Below, one piece after another: positions 1 to 7,660 of a stretch of DNA of 24,434 bases. The position numbers and the translations under genes were made by a program. Position 1 is the stretch's first letter. The number at the start of each line of letters is the position of its first letter. Source of the stretch: CAVRZY01 sp963725415. GTDB taxonomy: Bacteria > Acidobacteriota > Terriglobia > Bryobacterales > Bryobacteraceae. The notes under the pieces were generated by a model. It did no database searches and had not been told where the DNA came from. It saw only the letters and a program-made list of their open reading frames with translations. Location: NCBI GenBank assembly GCA_963725415.1, contig CAVRZY010000105.1, positions 1 to 24,434 on the forward strand, written 5' to 3'.

Positions 1-27
1 CAAGCTGGGATTTCCGGAGAGACGAAG

Positions 28-470
28 ATGGCACCATCCTTTTCAAGAACACTCGGCGCTCTCGTGCTCGCCATATTCCTTGCGTCTTGCGGAGGGGAAG
101 GCCAGAAGCAACCGGCGGCCGCCGGCGGGGCACCTCCTCCTTCCGAAGTGGATGTGGTGACGGTCGCCATAGGGCGGCTGGCCACCATCACAAAGGATTT
201 ACCGGGGCGCCTGCAGGCAACGCGCACAGCGCAAGTGAGGGCGCGGCGACGGCGTCATCGAGAAGCGTTTGTTTGTCGAGGGAGGCGATGTCAAAGAGGG
301 CGCCACGTTCTTTCGCATTGATCCGCGCAGTTATCAGGCGGCTTTGGATTCAGCCAAGGCGGATCTGCGGTGGCAAGGCTGACCCTGGAACGCTACCGGC
401 CCTTGCCTGAGATCAAGGCGGTCAGCCGCAGGAGGTGAACCTGGCTGACGCGCGAGTACTGAAACAGGCG
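28..470 (+). pseudogene. Remnant of RND efflux adaptor (AcrA/MexA-type membrane fusion protein)
   Basis: The open start at 28 follows a GGAGAG ribosome site and encodes a lipoprotein signal (hydrophobic stretch, then LASC-G near residues 18-22) followed by the typical adaptor N-terminus (VVTVAIGRLATI, LPGRLQATRTAQVRAR). The reading frame then breaks near 245. In frame 2, positions 248-369 continue the biotinyl-lipoyl and hairpin region (DGVIEKRLFVEGGDVKEG, FFRIDPRSYQAALDSAKADL). Near 369 it moves to another frame (VARLTLERYRP), and near 430 to a third (EVNLADARVLKQAQL). The last two breaks each look like loss of one base. The C-terminal two thirds of an adaptor are absent; sequence passes directly into an AcrB fragment. 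Adaptors of this family link an inner-membrane pump to the outer-membrane channel; this copy cannot make a working protein. The family call is firm, the exact end is approximate. Confidence 0.8.
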
Positions 471-790
471 CAGTTGTGCAACGGGCGAACATGACTTTCT
501 TCCAGATCAAGCAGGCCATCATGTTTGCGATCAACCCGCCGCCGATTCCGGAGCTCTCCTCTGCCGGCGGCTTTGACTTCCGGCTGCAGGATCGCGCTCG
601 GCGTCGGCCGCGAAAAACTGCTGGAAGCGCGCAATGCCACACTGGGCATGGCCATGCAGAATCCGATGCTGGCAGGCGTTCGCCCCGAAGGACAGGAAGC
701 CTTGCCGCAACTGTTGCTCGATGTCGATCGACGCAAGGCCGAAACGCTCGGCGTATCTATCGCCGATCTCAATGAGACCCTGGCCGCCAA
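471..790 (+). pseudogene. Internal fragment of RND efflux pump (AcrB-type)
   Basis: From about 471 in frame 2 the translation reads VVQRANMTFFQIKQAIMF then NPPPIPELSSAGGFDF. After a +1 shift near 598 it continues in frame 3 as GVGREKLLEARNATL, GVRPEGQEALPQLLLDVD and RRKAETLGVSIADLNETLAA. These segments match in order the AcrB porter-domain stretch around E. coli residues 660-740 (VRPNGLED, FKIDIDQEKAQALGVS, INDINTTLGA). Everything before and after in a pump of about 1040 residues is missing. The fragment ends near 785-790, where the frame runs straight into a VWA-type protein. Remnants of adaptor and pump in natural gene order suggest a former acrAB-like operon collapsed by large deletions (inference). 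Confidence 0.8.
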
Positions 791-2459
791 CAAGTTCCTG
801 GAACAGCACATGGCCGCCTCGGATCTCGTCTCTATCATGGCCTTCTCCAACCAGCTCCAGGTCCTCCAGGACTTCACCGCCGACCGCGACCGGCTGGCTG
901 AAGTCATCCGCAGTTTCCACATCGGCGAGGCGAGCGAGCTGGCGGCCGAAGGCGTGACCGCAGAGGATGAGAGCGCGCCCGACACGGGCGCCGCCTTCAC
1001 CGCCGACGAGACCGAGTTCAACGTCTTCAACACTGACCGCAAGCTCAGCGCGCTCGAATCGGCAGCCAAGATGCTCTCCTCGCTGCCGGAGAAAAAAGCG
1101 CTGGTCTACTTTTCCAGCGGCGTTGGCAAGACCGGGGTCGAAAACCAGTCTCAGTTGCGCGCCACCGTCAACGCGGCCGTGCGGGCCAACGTTTCCTTCT
1201 ATCCCATCGACGCCCGCGGGCTGGTGGCCTCGGCGCCCGCCGGCGACGCCTCGCAAGCCTCTCCAAGCGGCTCGGGCATGTACTCCGGCTCCGCCCAGCG
1301 CCAGCGCAGCGCCCGTTTCAACGATCAGCAGGAAACGCTCTACACTTTGGCAGCCGATACCGGCGGCAAGGCCTTGCTGGACAACAACGACCTGTCGCTC
1401 GGCATCCGCCAAGCGCAGCAGGGCGTTTCCAGCTACTACGTCCTGGGCTACTACAGCACTAACCCCGCCCTCGACGGCCGCTTCCGCCGCATCCGCGTGC
1501 GCCTCGCCTCCCAGCCCACCGCCAGACTGGATTACCGCTCCGGCTACTTCGCCCCCAAGCAGTTCCGGGATTACACCTCCTCCGACAAGGAGCGCCAGCT
1601 CGAAGAGGCCCTGCTCCTCGGCGATCCCATCACCGACCTTTCCCTCGCCCTCGAAGTCAACTACTTCCGCCTGGGCCGCGACCGCTACTTCGTCCCCGTG
1701 GCCGTGAAGATCCCCGGCTCGGAGGTCGAGCTCGCACGCAAAGGCGGCAACGAAACCACCGTTCTGGAGTTCATCGGACAGGTTCGCGACGCCAAGGGAA
1801 GCCTGGCCGGCACCGTACGCGACAACATCGAGGTCAAACTCACGGGCGACAATCTGGGCCAGTTGGGCCGCAAGCACATCCAGTATGACGGCGGATTCAC
1901 CCTCACGCCGGGACAGTACACCCTCAAGTTCCTCTGCCGTGAAAACATCACCGGCAAAATGGGCACCTTTGAAACCAAGTTCATCGTCCCCGATGTGGGC
2001 GCCGAACAGCGCTATCTGCGCTTGAGCTCGGTGGTCCTGGCCAACCAGCGTGAGGCCCTTTCCGCCGCCGTCGGCGCGGCCGAGCGCAATAAGAGACTCC
2101 TGACCAATCACCCCCTGGTGCAGGACGGCTACAAGCTCATTCCCAGCATCACCAAGGTCTTCCGCAAGGACCAGGACCTGTACGTGTTCTTTGAAGTCTA
2201 TGACCCCGGTACGGACCCCTCTCGCAAGACCCCTAGCGTGGCCGCCAGCGTCAGTTTCTTCCGCGGCAAGCTCCGGGCCTTCCAGTCGGAGACCGTGCGC
2301 GTCACCCAGGTCCCCGACCGGGGCAACATGATTGGCATGCACTTCCAGATCCCCCTGGCCAGCCTGCTCCCCGGCCAGTACATCTGCCAGGTCAACGTCG
2401 TGGACGAGCTCGGAAAAAGGTTCGCCTTCCGCCGTGCCCCCCTCGTGCTGCTGCCATGA
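525..2459 (+). CDS. Chimeric ORF: AcrB scrap fused to the C-terminal part of a VWFA-related acidobacterial protein
   Basis: The open frame begins inside the AcrB remnant; about residues 27-87 are pump sequence. From about residue 88 (NKFLEQHMAASDLVSIMAF) it matches the VWFA-related domain proteins common in Acidobacteria (TIGR03436-like): FSNQLQVLQDFTADRDRL, KKALVYFSSGVGK, VSFYPIDARGL, a Tyr-rich YYVLGYYSTNP, then a C-terminal half of beta-rich repeats ending AFRRAPLVLLP. The front of the VWA domain, with the signal peptide and the metal-site DxSxS motif expected there, is absent. No good ribosome site precedes 525; internal Met codons at 648 and 811 are alternatives. These proteins are normally exported and of unknown function. 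With no export signal this one is probably non-functional or mislocalised. The downstream secreted-protein gene starts 50 bases after its stop. The 3' part is certain coding sequence; start and function are doubtful. Confidence 0.7.
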   Translation: MRSTRRRFRSSPLPAALTSGCRIALGVGREKLLEARNATLGMAMQNPMLAGVRPEGQEALPQLLLDVDRRKAETLGVSIADLNETLAANKFLEQHMAASDLVSIMAFSNQLQVLQDFTADRDRLAEVIRSFHIGEASELAAEGVTAEDESAPDTGAAFTADETEFNVFNTDRKLSALESAAKMLSSLPEKKALVYFSSGVGKTGVENQSQLRATVNAAVRANVSFYPIDARGLVASAPAGDASQASPSGSGMYSGSAQRQRSARFNDQQETLYTLAADTGGKALLDNNDLSLGIRQAQQGVSSYYVLGYYSTNPALDGRFRRIRVRLASQPTARLDYRSGYFAPKQFRDYTSSDKERQLEEALLLGDPITDLSLALEVNYFRLGRDRYFVPVAVKIPGSEVELARKGGNETTVLEFIGQVRDAKGSLAGTVRDNIEVKLTGDNLGQLGRKHIQYDGGFTLTPGQYTLKFLCRENITGKMGTFETKFIVPDVGAEQRYLRLSSVVLANQREALSAAVGAAERNKRLLTNHPLVQDGYKLIPSITKVFRKDQDLYVFFEVYDPGTDPSRKTPSVAASVSFFRGKLRAFQSETVRVTQVPDRGNMIGMHFQIPLASLLPGQYICQVNVVDELGKRFAFRRAPLVLLP

Positions 2460-2509
2460 ACATGTAACCCGCCAGCGCCGCCGCGCATCGAGTTCCCAGA
2501 GGTAGCCTC

Positions 2510-3787
2510 ATGCGAACCCTGCTGTTGTTGCTTTTTCTGGTCGCCGAGGCGTCGCTGTTCGCTCAGACTCCTCCCTATCCTGGAGGCTACCCTCCGGGCC
2601 AGCGCCCCTACCCCGGCTCACCTGGCGGCATCCCATTTCCCTGGCCGCGCCGGGGCAAGCAGGGCGGCCCCGAGACCAAGGGGCCCTCCGACCGATTGAG
2701 CAGTTTCAGCGGCACCCTGCGCAAGCTTGACGAAAAATCACTCGCAGTCGAGGCCGCCGACGGTAGGATCCTCGATTTCCAGCGCTCCGCCAAGACCAAG
2801 TTCTACAAGAATTCGCAAGAGATCAGTGCATCCGAGCTGGAGCCCGGCGATCGTGTCTCGATCGAGGCCCGGCAAGATCAGCAGGGGTATCTCTTCGCCG
2901 TCAATGTGTATCTTGACAAGCCCACCGCCAAGACCACCGTCGAAACCTCAACGCCAGCGCCTGCTCGCGATCCCGACGATCCTGGCCCGCCCACCTTGCG
3001 GCGCGGCATCCCGCCCAAGCGCCAGACCTTCACCACGCAGGAGGAGCCTCCTGCGCCAATCGCTCCCATCCGCGCGCCGGACCCACTGATCCAGAAGGCC
3101 CGCACCGCCGCCGAGTCCTTCTCCGAAAAGCTCCCCAACTACGTCTGCAAGCAGCACATGGCTCGCTTCGCCAGCACCGCTCATCCGGCCGACTGGAAGG
3201 CCGTGGACGTGGTTTCCGCCGACGTGGTTTACGAGGGCGGCCAGGAGAGCTACCGCAACCTCGCCATCAACGGCAAACCGGTCAAGAAAACCATGGAGCA
3301 GTTGGATGGAGCCTGGTCTACCGGAGAGTTCGGCACCATGCTGCGCGATCTGTTCTCCTCCGCCACCGCCGCGGACTTCCGCGTCTCCAGGGAATCCACC
3401 ATCGCCGGCCTCCGCGCACGAGTTTACAGCTTCGAAGTCGAAAAGCCCCGTTCGCACTGGCGCGTGCAGGTCGCTTCCCAGTCCATCAACCCGGCTTACA
3501 AGGGCTCCGTCTGGATCGACCCCAGTAACACCCGAGTCCTCCGTATCGAGATGCAGGCCCGTTCCCTGCCCTCCCAGTTCCCCATGGACACGGTCGAATC
3601 GGCCGTGGACTACCAATACCTGCGCATTGGAACCGGCGAGTTCCTCCTTCCCGTGCATGCCGAAACCCTCAGTTGCCAGCGCGGATCCAACAATTGCAGC
3701 CGCAATACCATCGACTTCCGCAACTATCACAAGTACGACGCCCAGTCCAACATCACCTTCGACACCGCTACCCCCAACAAACCCTGA
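2510..3787 (+). CDS. Secreted protein of unknown function with DUF5666-like and acidobacterial C-terminal domains
   Basis: 425 residues. The ATG at 2510 follows an AGAGGT ribosome site and encodes a clear Sec signal (MRTLLLLLFLVAEASLFAQ, cleavage near residue 19). Residues 20-60 are rich in Pro and Gly (PYPGGYPPG, RPYPGSPGG). Residues 63-125 look like a small beta-barrel of the DUF5666 kind (FSGTLRKLDEKSLAVE, ELEPGDRVSIEARQ). A Pro-rich linker follows to about 195. The C-terminal 230 residues resemble a conserved acidobacterial exported domain that starts with a FSEKLPNYVCKQ-type motif and ends in a beta-rich region (GSVWIDPSNTRVLRIEMQA). It probably acts in the periplasm or cell envelope; no catalytic motif was recognised. 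It lies just after the VWA-type gene, and such genes often sit together in Acidobacteria, so co-transcription is possible. Confidence 0.85.
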   Translation: MRTLLLLLFLVAEASLFAQTPPYPGGYPPGQRPYPGSPGGIPFPWPRRGKQGGPETKGPSDRLSSFSGTLRKLDEKSLAVEAADGRILDFQRSAKTKFYKNSQEISASELEPGDRVSIEARQDQQGYLFAVNVYLDKPTAKTTVETSTPAPARDPDDPGPPTLRRGIPPKRQTFTTQEEPPAPIAPIRAPDPLIQKARTAAESFSEKLPNYVCKQHMARFASTAHPADWKAVDVVSADVVYEGGQESYRNLAINGKPVKKTMEQLDGAWSTGEFGTMLRDLFSSATAADFRVSRESTIAGLRARVYSFEVEKPRSHWRVQVASQSINPAYKGSVWIDPSNTRVLRIEMQARSLPSQFPMDTVESAVDYQYLRIGTGEFLLPVHAETLSCQRGSNNCSRNTIDFRNYHKYDAQSNITFDTATPNKP

Positions 3788-4194
3788 CCCAACTCCTAAA
3801 CCCCGATTTCCTTCTCCCCCGCGAAGATCCCGGTTCCCCGCGTTCAGCCGGTGCGGCAGGTCTCCGACCACTGCTGTCCAAATCAGACAGGCTTCGCCGG
3901 TTGCGGGCCCAAATCGCTCCCCGGCCCACCGCTGTAGTGTTTCCCTATCAACCCCAACACCTTCCTCGGTAGTTCCGCCTCTTTCACCAGCTTCAGTACC
4001 CCGGCCGCCACCCGGCTCATCACTCCGGTCCGCCGCAATTCTTCCTCGCTCATCGCCGTCCTTCCCAACTCGACCTCCTCAAAGTGTAAGCGTAGATGAC
4101 AACATCCAGCTCGAGGTGCTCGATTCTGGTTCGCTGATGCCAAGCACGAGCACCCGACCGACAGGGAACTGAGTCTTTGGAATAATACAGAGTT
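3788..4194. other. Intergenic gap before lpxA
   Basis: About 400 bases between the secreted-protein stop and lpxA. Apart from the transposase-like stump at 3883-4053 (minus), I see no gene, RNA or strong hairpin. Immediately upstream of lpxA the sequence becomes A/T richer (GGAATAATACAGAGTT at 4177-4192), which could hold a -10 element (AATAAT/TAATAC). No Shine-Dalgarno sequence is visible before the lpxA ATG. Confidence 0.5.
3883..4053 (-). pseudogene. Probable transposase N-terminal remnant (ISNCY/integrase-type helix-turn-helix)
   Basis: On the minus strand an ATG at 4053 opens a 56-codon frame starting MSEEELRRTGVMSRVAAGVL and continuing KLVKEAEL. This resembles the first helix-turn-helix segment of ISNCY-like transposases common in Acidobacteria, which typically read 'EEL.R..V...V..G.LKLVEAAELL..SYRQ'. 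After about residue 28 the similarity fades and the frame stops at 3883 with no catalytic domain. It would be a short 5' stump of a lost element in the 400-base gap before lpxA. This rests on remembered family pattern only; a chance open frame is possible. Confidence 0.4.
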
Positions 4195-4983
4195 ATGCCC
4201 ATAGATCCTTCGGCGGTCGTGGCCCCGACGGCCCGCATCCACCCTGACGCCGTCATCGGGCCCCAGACCGTCATCGGAGACTTCTGCGTCATCGAGTCCG
4301 ACGTCAAGATCGGCGCCGCCTGCCGCCTGGAGCCCTGCGTCTTCGTCAAACGCTGGACCACTATGGGGGAGCGCAATGAGATCTCGGCTGGTACCGTCTT
4401 GGGCACCGACCCGCTCGACAAAACCTTCACCGGCGAGCGCAGCTACCTGCGCATCGGCAACGGCAACAAGATCCGCGAACACTACACCATCTCCCGCGGC
4501 ACCCAACCCGAATCCGTCACCGAGATTGGCGACGACAACTACATCATGACCTCCGGTCACATCGCGCATAACTGCCGCATTGGAAATGGGACCGTGATCT
4601 GTAGTTGTTCCCTGCTGGCCGGCTACGTTGAGGTCGAGGACCAGGCCTTCATCTCGGGCGGCGTCTCCATCCACCAGTTCTCGAGAATCGGCCGCCTGGC
4701 GATGATCGCAGGAATGACGCGGGTGAATCGCGACGCCCCGCCCTTCTTCCTTTACGCCGGCCTTTACGTCAGACCTACCGGACTCAACCTGGTGGGCTTG
4801 GAGCGGGCCGGCTTCGGCCAGCAAGACATCGCCGCCCTCAAGACCGCCTACCGGATTCTGTACCGTTCCGGCCTCAAGCTCGAGGCCGCCCTCGCGCGCA
4901 TCGAGACCGAAATCCCCACGGAGCACACGCTCCACCTGGTCCGATTCATTCGCTCCAGTGAGAGAGGCATCTGCCGGGAGTAA
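4195..4983 (+). CDS. lpxA: Acyl-ACP--UDP-N-acetylglucosamine O-acyltransferase
   Basis: 262 residues, the same length as E. coli LpxA. The enzyme transfers a hydroxyacyl chain from acyl carrier protein to the 3-OH of UDP-GlcNAc, the first step of lipid A synthesis, in the cytoplasm. The N-terminal two thirds consist of hexapeptide repeats that fold as a left-handed beta-helix (AVVAPTARIHPDAVIGPQ, TVIGDFCVIESDVKIG). The catalytic segment GHIAHNCRIGN places His at 122 and 125, and HQFSRIG gives His160, the positions known from the E. coli enzyme. The C-terminal helical part carries GLNLVGLERAGF and AYRILYRSG. An lpxA gene implies a lipid A-type outer membrane. It lies 5 bases before the oxidoreductase gene and the two are probably co-transcribed. 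It is isolated from lpxD, fabZ and lpxB, which often accompany lpxA, so a second lpxA elsewhere in the genome is possible. Confidence 0.9.
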   Translation: MPIDPSAVVAPTARIHPDAVIGPQTVIGDFCVIESDVKIGAACRLEPCVFVKRWTTMGERNEISAGTVLGTDPLDKTFTGERSYLRIGNGNKIREHYTISRGTQPESVTEIGDDNYIMTSGHIAHNCRIGNGTVICSCSLLAGYVEVEDQAFISGGVSIHQFSRIGRLAMIAGMTRVNRDAPPFFLYAGLYVRPTGLNLVGLERAGFGQQDIAALKTAYRILYRSGLKLEAALARIETEIPTEHTLHLVRFIRSSERGICRE

Positions 4984-4988
4984 CGCCT

Positions 4989-5867
4989 ATGCGGATCACC
5001 TTCATCGGCTTTGGCGAAGTGGCATCCATCTTCTCGCAATCCATGCGGGAGCATGGCGCGCAGGTTGCGGCCTACGACCTGCTCCTCGATCGACCCCAGG
5101 AACAGGGGATTCTTCAGCGCAGGGTCCGGGCGGAGGGCATCGAGTTCGGCCTTCTGCCCAACGTCGTCGCCGGCGCCGAGTACGTGCTCTCGACCGTGAC
5201 GACCCAGGCCGCCACGACCGTCGCGGCCGCCTGCGCCACGCTTTTGAGGTCCGGCCAGGTGTTTCTGGATTTGAACTCGACCTGCCCTTCCGTGAAACAG
5301 CAGGTGGCCAAAACCATCGCGCCCTCCGGCGCCGATTTCGTCGAGGGCGCAATCCTGGATGCCGTGGGCGCCGCCGGAGCCGCCGCCCATATCCTCACCG
5401 GAGGTCCGAAAGCCCGCGAGGCCGCCGCCACACTCTGCCGGCTTGGCCTCAACGCCCGCTTCTACACCCTTGACATCGGCCCCGCCTCGATGTTCAAAAT
5501 GCTCCGCAGCATCTTCTCGAAAGGACTCGAGGCGCTTTTGCTCGAGTTGCTCATCGCCGGCAAGCGGGCCGGGATACTGGAAGACCTGTGGCAGGACGTC
5601 TCCGGCTTCATGGCCCGCAATCCGTTCGATCGCGTCGCGGCCAACTGGATCCAGACCCACGCCGTGGCGCACCAGCGCCGCTATCAGGAAATGCAGCAGG
5701 TTCTGGAGACCGTGCGCGAACTGGGGCTCGACCCCCTGATGACCGCCGCCACGGAGGCTTTCTTCGAGCGCTCGACTTCGGTTGGCCTTGCACAGGCCTT
5801 TCCGGAAAAGCCCGCTTCAATGCACGCGGTGATCGAGTTCCTCGAGCAGCGGCTCCGCGCCCTGTAG
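4989..5867 (+). CDS. NAD(P)-dependent oxidoreductase, 6-phosphogluconate dehydrogenase-like with DUF1932 C-terminus
   Basis: 292 residues. The N-terminus is a Rossmann nucleotide-binding domain (MRITFIGFGEVASIFSQSM, the GxGxxA site at residues 7-12, followed by VAAYD). The middle includes FLDLNSTCPSVKQQVA and the GAILDAVGAAGAAAHIL stretch of the beta-hydroxyacid dehydrogenase family. The C-terminal 110 residues are all-helical and match the DUF1932 type (SMFKMLRSIFSKGLEALLLE, ending EFLEQRLRAL). Members reduce or oxidise small hydroxyacid-like substrates; the substrate here is unknown. An SD-like GGGAG overlaps the lpxA stop, five bases upstream. The last 130 bases recur, diverged, at 10614-10748, showing that this gene and its downstream neighbour were partly duplicated. 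Confidence 0.88.
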   Translation: MRITFIGFGEVASIFSQSMREHGAQVAAYDLLLDRPQEQGILQRRVRAEGIEFGLLPNVVAGAEYVLSTVTTQAATTVAAACATLLRSGQVFLDLNSTCPSVKQQVAKTIAPSGADFVEGAILDAVGAAGAAAHILTGGPKAREAAATLCRLGLNARFYTLDIGPASMFKMLRSIFSKGLEALLLELLIAGKRAGILEDLWQDVSGFMARNPFDRVAANWIQTHAVAHQRRYQEMQQVLETVRELGLDPLMTAATEAFFERSTSVGLAQAFPEKPASMHAVIEFLEQRLRAL

Positions 5868-5894
5868 GGTCAAGAGGCCGCCCTGTCGGGCAGC

Positions 5895-5917
5895 GGAACC
5901 GGCTGGAAGCCTGTTCC
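5895..5917. repeat. Short hairpin repeat (GGAACCGGCT / AGCCTGTTCC arms)
   Basis: Ten-base arms GGAACCGGCT and AGCCTGTTCC with one mismatch surround a GGA loop. The element sits in a stretch of about 50 bases (5868-5920) that is absent from the sister copy of this junction at 10746, so it appears to have been gained here or lost there. It resembles dispersed palindromes I recall from Solibacter-type genomes (inference). Confidence 0.6.
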
Positions 5918-5919
5918 CA

Positions 5920-6045
5920 CTAAAGCAGGCGAAACTCGAGCACTACATCGGCCAGCGGGCCGGACCGGTAGCGCCATCTCTCGACGTTCTGCAAGGGATG
6001 GGATTCCACCTCATCGGCCGGACCGTAAACGATGTAGACCCGCAT
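5920..6045 (-). pseudogene. C-terminal remnant of a second BlaR1/GWxTD-type gene
   Basis: The minus strand encodes 41 codons plus stop: VYIVYGPADEVESHP, then LQNVERWRYRSGPL and ADVVLEFRLL. This is nearly the same as the last 40 residues of the intact blaR1-like gene ending at 10745. Similarity stops abruptly at about 6042-6045, where unrelated sequence leading to the IS1380-family transposase begins. This is the tail of a paralogous copy whose upstream part was lost, probably by insertion or deletion next to the IS. The final residue differs (L instead of P). Confidence 0.85.
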
Positions 6046-7380
6046 TTCCGATTTGACCACTTACTGATAACCTCTTGAGGCCTTTCGTCGCCTTTATCCA
6101 TAGGGGTTTGAAGGCGATAAAGACACTCCGGAGGCCCACACCCAATGGGTGACAAACAAAACCAGCTCTTTCAGCTTTCTTTCAACGCTTCTCTGAAGAG
6201 CGATTTCCAGGGATCCCGAGTCACCTCCGACGGCGGCCTGATTCTCGTTCGCGAGTTGGACGAGCGTCTGGGCTTCGGCGATCTGATCCGACAGCACCTG
6301 ACGGATCCGCGGCGGGGAAGAACACCCAGTTGCCCCTGGCTGATCTGCTGCGGCAATCGGTCTACGGCCGCCTGGCTGGATACGAAGACGTGAACGACGC
6401 CGAGCGGCTGTCCCAGGACCCCACCTTCCGGCTGATCGGCTCGGAGAAGATCTTCCGTCTGCGGACCCGTGACCGGGGGGAGCGCGGCGCCGCCCTGACT
6501 TCGCGGTTGCAATCCTTCGAGACGGAAATGCTGGCCGAAGAACAGAACTTCGCCGGCCTGACGCGGATCAACCGGGAGCTGATCGCCAAGGTGGAAGCCA
6601 TCGGCTCGCCCCGACGAGTCGTGCTGGACATGGATTCCACCGAGATCCCGGTCTACGGCCAGCAGGAGCAGAGCGCCTACAACGGACACTTCGAGTCCAC
6701 CTGCTATCACCCGCTGCTGCTGTTCAACCGCGAAGGCGATTGTCTGGCGGGGAAGCTGCGGCCCGGCAACGTGCATAGCGCGGACGACTGGACGGTGGTG
6801 CGCTACAAGGGCTTCCTGTACCAGGCGGCCAGTTGGAAGAGGGCGCGGCGGGTGGTAGCGAAGGTGAAGTTCCACGCCGGGGAACTGTTTCCCCGCCTCG
6901 GGTTCATCGTGACCAACCTGGAGACCGACAGCCGAGCGGTGGTGCGGTTCTACAACCAGCGCGCCACCGCCGAGCAGTGGATCAGGGAAGGCAAGCAGGC
7001 GGTTAAGATCACGCGGCTGAGTTGCCACCGATTCCGGTCCAACGAGGTGCGCCTGTGGCTGAGCGTGATCGCGTACAACCTGGGGAACCTGTGGCGGCGG
7101 CTGGTGCTGCCCAGCAGGATCGAGAAGTGGTCGCTGACGAGCTTGCAGCAACGGCTGGTGAAGACGGGCGGGCGGTTAGTGAAGCATGCCCGTTACTACT
7201 GGTTGATGCTGGCCGAGAGCCATCTGACGCGGCGCCTGTTTGGAAGCATGGTGCGGCGGATTGAGGCTCTGCCGGTGCCAGCCGGATAGGGTGCGGCGGC
7301 GAAGGGCAGCCAAACCGGGCGAAGGAGGGAGCTGACGGAGAGGTGTCTGAGAAACCGCTTGAAATGAGGTACTTCCAGGT
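6046..7380 (+). mobile_element. Degraded IS1380-family insertion sequence (ends approximate)
   Basis: The element is defined by its transposase gene at 6145-7289. The left limit is set where the blaR1 remnant breaks off at about 6045. Candidate ends start with CCTC at 6071 (CCTCTTGAGGCC) and, read inward on the other strand, at 7369 (CCTCATTTCAAG). They share only short patches, so terminal repeats and target duplication are not established. Both the frame break and the internal deletion in the transposase indicate an immobile relic. Confidence 0.6.
6145..7289 (+). pseudogene. IS1380-family transposase, frameshifted and missing part of the catalytic core
   Basis: Starts MGDKQNQLFQLSFNASLKSD with the family motif VTSDGGLILVRELDERLG. 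The frame breaks near 6315, where ggcggggaag appears to lack one G. Translation resumes in another frame (KNTQLPLADLLRQSVYGRLAG, YEDVNDAERLSQDP). The first catalytic Asp is in RRVVLDMDSTEIPVYGQQE, and the C-terminal Glu region is YNQRATAEQWIREGKQAVKI. Between NVHSADDW and VVRYKGFLYQAASW (around 6789) the usual segment carrying the second catalytic Asp is absent, an in-frame loss of roughly 60-90 residues judged from memory of the family. Total coding length is about 380 codons, against roughly 430-460 in full members. The encoded DDE enzyme should be inactive for both reasons. Confidence 0.88.
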
Positions 7381-7660
7381 CTTACCTACCCGAGGGAGCC
7401 AGTGTTGGCCCCTTCCTGGGCCGCTGGAGTCGCTCCGGATGGAAAAAATGAGAGAAACGGCTCCAACGGAGGCGGTTGGATGTATAATCGCTGGTGGCCA
7501 GGAGGCCAAAACGGAAATCCTGGATCAAGGGCTACGCCCTTGGCTGGTTAGCTTCTTTCCACGGGTCGTACTGGGATGCCCTGGTAGTAAACTGAGTAAG
7601 GGCGTTAGTGCGTTTCGAGTGGAGTTCCCGCGGAACGTCAGCCGCGCCTGGAGGCCCGCC
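7290..7660. other. Gap between IS relic and beta-propeller gene, with possible promoter
   Basis: About 370 bases. The first 80-90 are probably the IS right end. A consensus TATAAT lies at 7483-7488, just after an inverted pair TCCAAC (7462-7467) and GTTGGA (7475-7480); no good -35 is seen 16-18 bases upstream. This could be a promoter with operator for the propeller gene, leaving a leader of about 165 bases. I see no gene here. The long open frame from 7343 has no family resemblance before 7661. Confidence 0.3.

Noticed and set aside
531..2342. Long minus-strand open frame of about 600 codons opposite the VWA-type gene
   Set aside because: It is antisense to clear coding sequence, rich in G, A and V with no domain pattern, as expected from high-GC shadow frames.
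2948..3871. Minus-strand open frame opposite the secreted-protein gene
   Set aside because: Gly/Val-rich shadow frame without motifs; the plus-strand protein has a signal peptide and domains.
7343..7660. Upstream extension of the propeller frame to 7343
   Set aside because: The stretch before 7661 overlaps the probable IS end and has no domain pattern; the GGAGG site and Tat signal place the start at 7661.
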